In this document: positions 58,001 to 64,000 of the stretch, in pieces
Position numbering within the stretch: position 1 is the stretch's first letter
How the letters are laid out: the number at the start of each line of letters is the position of its first letter
NCBI GenBank assembly: GCA_033980235.1
Contig: CM067067.1
Span: 26,000,451-26,064,450 of the forward strand
Source: Diadema setosum
Taxonomy: Eukaryota > Echinodermata > Echinoidea > Diadematoida > Diadematidae
Direction of reading: 5' to 3'
DNA length: 64,000 nt
Made by a program: the position numbers and the translations under genes
The notes under the pieces: model-generated
What the model was told of the DNA's origin: nothing
Databases searched by the model: none
The model's input: the letters and a program-made list of their open reading frames with translations, nothing else

Positions 58001-59040
58001 TAAGGGAATCCGGAGAGGGCAGAATACTCAGTATTACACATACAAAAAATATTATCAATAAGGGAGGCGGATTCATTAACTATACGTGTGGGCTTAGAAT
58101 CAAAGGTGAGAAAGAAGCAGATAAAATATTTCCAAAAAATCTTTTGACATACTATTTTGTTTTAACAGATCTATATTGAAATCTCCCATTATGAAACATT
58201 TTTTACTAATAAAAACTGGGTTTTTCATCAAATCCGCAAAATAATTTTAAAATGATTTAATAACCGGTGTATACACTACACCTATATATGATTATATTTT
58301 TACTGCCAAGAACTGTAATTTCAATAAAAAGAGATTCAATAGATTCAGTCATACTGTTAAGCTCATCACGAACAACATAATCACACTTTTGTTAAACGTA
58401 TAAAGCTATTACTTACTTTGCCTGTTGTTAACTACAAGATCATATCCGTCGAGGGCGAAAGGAAGACTTGAATCATGGGAAAGCCAGGTTTCGGTTAAAC
58501 CTATTGTCGAAATTTTTTGCCTGATGGGATTATTTAAAAATAACCGCATTTCTTCAAAATATTTATTGATACTCCTAATATTTAAATGTATAAGAGAAAA
58601 AGTGGTATCATCATACTCCTTGTCAGCATCATTAAACTGGCTGAGAGTAAAATATTCCGAAGATGGACTTTGCAGTTGTTTTTCTATATCAAAATCATAA
58701 TCAAATTCTTCTTTTTCCTTTTTTTCTTTCTTTTTCCCCTTCTGCACATTACTTGAATATGAAACCATTCTAACGCAAACAATTTTCATACAACAATAGA
58801 TATATAATGTACTCTTAAATGAATCCTACAAGGATTAGAACAGGATTTCGATAATTATGTTTCAGATAGTTGTAATTTGAATTAAATACAGTGTCTATTG
58901 GATTGTGTAGTACAGGGTGAGCGTGATTGCCATTGCTTGTGTCCACGAGGGCACCTGTAGAGGGCAACACAGGGGATTTTGACATCTTGAATGTCTGTGA
59001 TGTACGAGACTTAAATAAAAGAAAATGCTGCATCTACATG
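55080..59040 (-). mobile_element. Non-LTR retrotransposon, near full length but broken
   Basis: Order on minus: a possible ORF1 or upstream region (59,033-58,815); endonuclease start (58,789-58,409, HLNIRSINKYFEEM and GLTETWL); endonuclease end (58,076-57,687, SDITDHFPIL); linker (57,581-57,327, NNHFSSIEENLASNIPPS); reverse transcriptase (57,082-56,534, VAQGSLLGPLLF and FADDSN); C-terminus near 55,910-55,800 (GPKYWDSLPND). Frameshifts separate the pieces. The 3' end near 55,100 has AAGTTGA-like repeats. CR1/Jockey superfamily; the clade is not determined. Confidence 0.8.
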
Positions 59041-59579
59041 GAAACAGAGTCAACGTAACATTAATCACATACACATAGTACCATGTATATTACAGAACAA
59101 CGTGTTAACAATCATCTAAGAGGGTCTTCAGCCTTGCTCTAATATAAAATAGTAATTAGAATATACCAGTTAACAAATCATATTACAAAAAGGGAAAAAA
59201 TAAATTAGATGAAATGTCCTTATACACTTGTGAGTATTTTATCAACCGTTTTCAGAGAGAGATAGAAAAAAAGGGGAAAAACACCTCTCCTATACCAGAT
59301 GCAAACTTATTGAATTCAGTGATTGACGGTCGCAAAGTGATAAATGAGATGACATAGTTACCACACTGGTTGAAAGCGAATAGGTAAATGCCCACCATCG
59401 TATGGTCACAGTGCGAACGATCAATAGCCACAAGCATGCATGGCGCCCCCTGCCACGCCCCGCCGATTAGGCAAGGGACCTCCAAGCAGTACCTCAATTA
59501 GGGGCTTTTAGGGCGCCAACTAACAACCACGTGACAGGGAGGCGCCACGCTTCAGACTGCGTTATATAATGAAACAAGA

Positions 59580-59760
59580 AGGTGATCCGAGAGGATACTC
59601 GGATCACCTAACAAAGAATCCGTACAGAAACAGAAGGTGATCCGAGAGGATACTCGGATAACCTAAAAACAAAAACCAGAAGTGTTCCGGCGCTCTTGGT
59701 GAAAGGGAACGAGTTGAACACAAAGAGATTTTATTTAATCTCTTTGGTTGAACACAAACG
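59580..59760. repeat. Cluster of three perfect hairpins at the duplication edge
   Basis: AGGTGATCCGAG-AGGATA-CTCGGATCACCT at 59,580-59,609; a second copy at about 59,635-59,664 has one mismatch. AAAGAGATT-TTATTT-AATCTCTTT at about 59,731-59,754 is inserted between two gttgaacacaaa words. Confidence 0.7.
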
Positions 59761-59773
59761 CGGCAAAGGCTGG

Positions 59774-59900
59774 TGACGTCACTGGCAACATGGTGGTTGC
59801 GAGTGCAATGCGATATCAGTCCGCCAAGATAGCGATTTCTTGAAGCTTTCCTGTGAGAAAGAACTATAAAAGCACGACGGTCACTGAGCCAACCTTGAGC
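59774..59900 (+). promoter_or_regulatory. Promoter-like module, copy 2: canonical CRE and TATA box
   Basis: A full CRE palindrome TGACGTCA (59774-59781) and TATAAAAG (59865-59872), then tcactgagcc. Spacing is close to that of copy 1, although copy 1 has two expanded CRE-like palindromes instead of one. Confidence 0.35.
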
Positions 59901-61525
59901 CACTCATGATTTTTGCAGCTGGAAGTGAGCAGGAAAAAGGAAATGTGAAGATTAAATCACAGACGACGGGGTTAACCCTGAAATTGAGGTATACGCACAC
60001 AATGCAGTCCTACTTCAAGTTTCGTCTACCGTTGTGACCCGTAGTATCACAGAGTAACGTTGCCTCACCCGAGTGCTAAACTTTTATCAGTCATTGCATC
60101 CCTCTCTTTATAGACCAATATCGTCCTAGATTCCTTTGCAGAGCTTCTACTTTCAAATGCTGCTGGAATCTAATCTGGTACACTTTCAAAGGCAGGGAGG
60201 TCTGACCTCCCTGGTCAAGGGCAGTCGCAGGCGCTTGGAAGTGATGTGTTTTGACTCCTTTAAATGTATTTCAGTCATTCCTTTTTTATCATCAAGTGTT
60301 ACCGAACCTCAAACATTGGTGCAACGGGAGGCAAAATTCGTAGCGAAGAAATATATCTTTGTTTTCTGTATCAGCGATAAAAAAGTACATTTGCTACATT
60401 TTCTACATTATAAATGCTCCCTAACATTCCATGTTTGCTTCAGCATCGCGCTACAATCTCTCTGCTTACCAAGAACGTTTGATTTTTTTTTTCATGCCGC
60501 TTAGGGTACTCTGAATCTTTTTTTAAAACATTTTTTTTTTGTCATCATTCACGCACACAATCTGAGAACGTGGCTTTGTTAATGGACAGGAGAAAATATC
60601 ATGCAGGAGAGAGCATAAGTACGATGTAGGATTCAACTTAAATTTGATTACCTAACGTTGATAACCAAAGTAATATGCAGTGTTGTGTGTCATACGTAGC
60701 ATCATGCATATTTCTATCCTTACAATTATTTTGTTGGTTATCCTTTCCTCCCGTAAACACCTACGTATATTATGCAAACGCACACACTCACACAAACACA
60801 TAGGCATTATAAGCAAGGCAAAACCAATCACATTCTATACATTGTATAAGAGTTGCTTTAATAAACAAGAGACCTATAGAGGTCTAGCGCTCGCCTGAGT
60901 ATTGCAAGTTCACCTTCCACACTTTCTTGCTATTACCTTAAAAAAGGGAAAGAAAAACAAAACAAGCTTACTAAACTTGGCGGGACGTCCCAGAGAGGCT
61001 GAGTAGTCTCCATTTTTATGTTTACTAACGTTGATAAGAAAATACTGAGAGAACTGAGAGAAATGTCAATTTTCATGAAAAGTTACACGTTCCCTCGACG
61101 TGTTGCGGACATAAGTTAAGGGTCATATGATTATACTTGCTTTCTAAAAGAAGTACCAGTAAGTCAAGTGCTCTTTCATTATGCTATAAAAATGGAAAGA
61201 TGTTGGAATTTTTCTCATATTTTCTTTATATCGTTGTCCATTTGTGACGTCATAAAGTGTTGTAATCTTATAATCCAGTGATGGCTGCAACAAAATTCAA
61301 AATTTCATAACTTTTGGACGGATTGTCCGATTTCCCCCAAACTTCGCTGATGTGTTCTACAATAGTGCTGCATCTCCTGAATTTACAATTATATATATGT
61401 TACATTAATGTTTTGCCTCTGATCTGCGTAGTTGGTATGACGTCAGTCTGTGAGAGTTTGTGAGCACTATACTTTCGTCTGGCATCTTCGCCCCGCCGAA
61501 CTTGGTCCCGTGATACGCCGTAATG

Positions 61526-63494
61526 TTAAATCACTCCGTTGTAGATAAAAGTGCAAATAAATGCAAGAAGTATTGCCGGTCCTGGTTGCATAATTGCCCC
61601 TCTTCCACTAAGTCCCTTTGGCTCTGTATTTTGACAAACATGAAACAAAGAAAATGCAAAAATGCGAAAGTTTCGTGATCACATGATATACAGCGGCAGG
61701 CTACTATGCGAATAAGTGCCGTACTAAAGATGGACACTTTTAAACGATAATAATAACATCGAGGAGTACGGATTTGTTTCAGGTGGAATAAAAGCAAAGA
61801 AAGGGAAAAAAAAGAATCCGCCCCAAATCAAATAAATTTGCAGAGTAAACAGAGGCAGTCAATAGGTGATGATAATGATATCATACTGTAGATGCTATCT
61901 CCATGGTAATGTATACTTTCTATATTTCTACTTAGATCCAAAGGCACGAATATCGAGAATTAGAACTATAGTGTCTAATTGAGTCTCTTATCAACAAAAG
62001 CTTAAACTTATGTTTAATCTATCCAAAGCTCAAGTAAATTTAATCTATTTTCATTTTCTCAATGAAAAAAAAATGCATAAAATGTAACAAAATACAACCT
62101 GGATGTGGAATAGAATATTACTAACATGACGGTCAATTTATTAGATTTAATTTGATCAGCAGATACAGCTTAGGACCAATGGCATAGCAATAGATGTAGA
62201 ATGAATGGTATGATACCTTGAGGGGTGTACATCTCTGGCCATCCCAGAATGTCTCCGTTCTTCCGGTTCTCCTCCTCGAGGTAATCAATGAGTGGCCGGA
62301 AGTATTCCACCAAATACTCAGCACTCAAAGTCCTATCACCCGTCATGGCTTCCATCACATCAGGCCATGGCTCGCTAGAACCTTTCTGCATCATTTCACT
62401 GAAATCGTTCAATACGAGACAAAACTTTTCAGTACAGCAAAAACATGATAAGCCTGTAAATCGGACGTTACGATGCTGGTAATCACAAAGAATGATGGCA
62501 ACCACAAGGAATAAAGGTTAAACTTTTAAAACCTTTTAATCCGTGAAGTCCAATAAGATCATACTTCTGTGGTTTATTACTATATTTAATTGCAATTTGC
62601 TTTCTGAATTCTGCATAAGGTAGAGTATTTTTTTTTTAATTCGAACAATAATTTTGTTATGTATAATTTTTATTTCCCCCGTGCACTGGGTTGTTCATTA
62701 TTCTATACATACAAAACTCATCGGAAACACATACATTTAAAATACTTTAAGTTGCGTTAACTGTATTATTTGTTCCCATAGAAGAATAAAAAAATAAACA
62801 TGTATCTCATATTTAAATTAGCAATGCAGTCCATGAATTCAAGCAGTTCATTTTTATTTTTCACCACCATAAGACATGCATGAAATTCAGAAGTTGCCAT
62901 CAAGATGATAGGGTGATAATTTCTGCTGCAAAATTGCCTCTTAACATTGTGGCTTCTTCTACATCTCGACACTATCAGGTAGAACCGGGATATCCTCAGT
63001 GAATTCACTTTTAAAAGTTCTATTCGTGAATCCCTTCTTGCGCTCCAAGAGTGCCTCAACGAAGGAAAACGGGACCATCGTGCACCCACATGCACCCATC
63101 AGACGAACGCTTTGCGTATATACTGAAATACTTCTAATAGACCAAAAGACAAAATAAAACGAATTGATGAATTATAATTGCTTAGAAAAAATAAATAGAA
63201 ACAATAGAAAATAAACCCATTATTCAACATTCACTGCCATCAATATTCAATGGCATATGTACCATGATAACGGCAGAGCCAAACTATTCCCTAAAAATAC
63301 AAGGTATTAACATCTTTCTGTATTAATAGGATGAAGACGATGAATTTTATGGCAATGATATTGGAACTCACGACAGCAAGGTACCCGCTTCTTTGGACCC
63401 ATGGATGTCACAGGTGTAGAGAGGGCCAGTGTGGTTGGCTGCCTTGCACAAGGCGCCATGGAATTGGAACTGTGTGATGAAGCTGAGGAAATAC
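61526..63494 (-). CDS. ACE: Second ACE-like gene, last three exons (5' part outside window)
   Basis: Exons 63494-63372, 62398-62217 and 61623-61526 correspond in length, phase and splice sites to exons 11-13 of the complete ACE gene. They encode the [16 protein letters not shown] segment, [20 protein letters not shown] through GWPEMYTPQ, and the hydrophobic tail ending YNGVI-stop. I count about nine amino-acid differences from copy 1 over about 133 residues and no frameshift or stop. The homologue of exon 10 would fall just past 64,000. It could be a tandem paralogue, a partial duplication, or an uncollapsed second haplotype in the assembly. Confidence 0.8.
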
Positions 63495-64000
63495 CTATCA
63501 GGGGTAGATGTTGAAGAATCATAATACATGTATATATATTAATGTCATTAACTGTAATTTTGTTTTCTCGAAGAAAAAGAATAACACCTCCAGTGAACCG
63601 GTAGAAAAGTGATAGAAAAGGAAGAATAAAAAGTCATTTTGACGAGAGCAACAAGTGTGATTTTGAGCATGAATATTTATGACGGGTGATATCTTAGTAC
63701 ATGTATATATACGCTCTAACTCTGGCATATTTCCATATAATCATAGATACAAACTTCACAGAATACTGGCAGAAGGAATTTAAAATTGAAACAAGCTTCA
63801 CAGAAATCGCTATTAAACAAAGCCCAGTCAATGCCCCGATTATTACTAATATCTTGTGGATACTAAAATCTTCGGTGTCAACAAGTACATTCGACCTATC
63901 GAGCTCTTCTAGGAAGAAAATCAAATGAACAGCAATGGCAAATATTGAATGGATGAATGAAATGGATGGCGACTGAATAGGCGGAAATAGAATGTCTAGT

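Larger units (their letters stand above)
59700..64000. repeat. Segmental duplication, copy 2 (runs off the window)
   Basis: Same order as copy 1 and still matching at the last bases (gatggNgactgaatagg matches about 34,510-34,530). It provides empty sites for the insertions seen in copy 1. Confidence 0.85.

Noticed and set aside
1..64000. CRISPR arrays, bacterial operons, rRNA genes
   Set aside because: The sequence is clearly a eukaryotic nuclear locus. The tandem repeats seen lack the spacer-repeat pattern and no rRNA-like stretch is visible.

Overview
This looks like nuclear DNA of a marine deuterostome, most likely an echinoderm and probably a sea urchin. It is AT-rich, with short exons in long introns, GT-AG splice sites, and many microsatellites, homopolymer runs, SINEs, LINE relics and foldback elements. 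Two foldback elements carry the histone 3'-end stem-loop. One of them also carries the purine element CAAGAAAGA, which is the echinoid form. The species cannot be fixed from the sequence alone.

I rebuilt three multi-exon genes by matching splice sites, reading phase and protein continuity. (1) Minus strand, 12,109 to 1,012: a complete 15-exon gene for a 657-residue type I membrane protein. It has a signal peptide, a large Cys/Tyr/Asn-rich ectodomain resembling the animal LolA-like family, and one C-terminal membrane helix. A possible 5' UTR exon lies at about 15.1 kb. (2) Plus strand, 21,666 to 26,064: a four-exon gene for a type II Golgi-type carbohydrate sulfotransferase. Two consecutive exons each encode a whole sulfotransferase domain and all junctions are phase-compatible, giving a predicted 666-residue tandem enzyme. 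(3) Minus strand, 51,285 to 30,912: a complete 13-exon, single-domain angiotensin-converting-enzyme-like peptidase (M2 family, 679 residues). It has a signal peptide, an intact zinc site, chloride and substrate residues, one GC-AG intron and a short hydrophobic C-terminal exon.

The right end (about 59.7-64.0 kb) is a diverged copy of 28.77-34.55 kb. It contains the last three exons of a second ACE gene in the same orientation, whose 5' part lies beyond the window. Comparing the copies reveals insertions present only in copy 1: a Tc1/mariner-type MITE, a histone-stem-loop foldback element 37 bp upstream of an ACE splice acceptor, and an extra segment of about 750 bp. A CRE/TATA module is preserved in both copies.

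The rest is intergenic or intronic and repeat-rich. It includes LINE relics (12.6-13.4, 42.7-43.9 and 55.1-59.0 kb), a tRNA-derived SINE (16.4 kb), a tRNA-Lys-like relic (53.8 kb), large palindromes (43.9-44.8, 46.5-47.8 and 49.0-49.9 kb), a 148-bp-period degenerate tandem array (52.8-53.6 kb) and a 16-bp repeat at two loci. The best candidates for something new are the foldback elements with histone 3'-end signals, the double-domain sulfotransferase and the tandem ACE locus.
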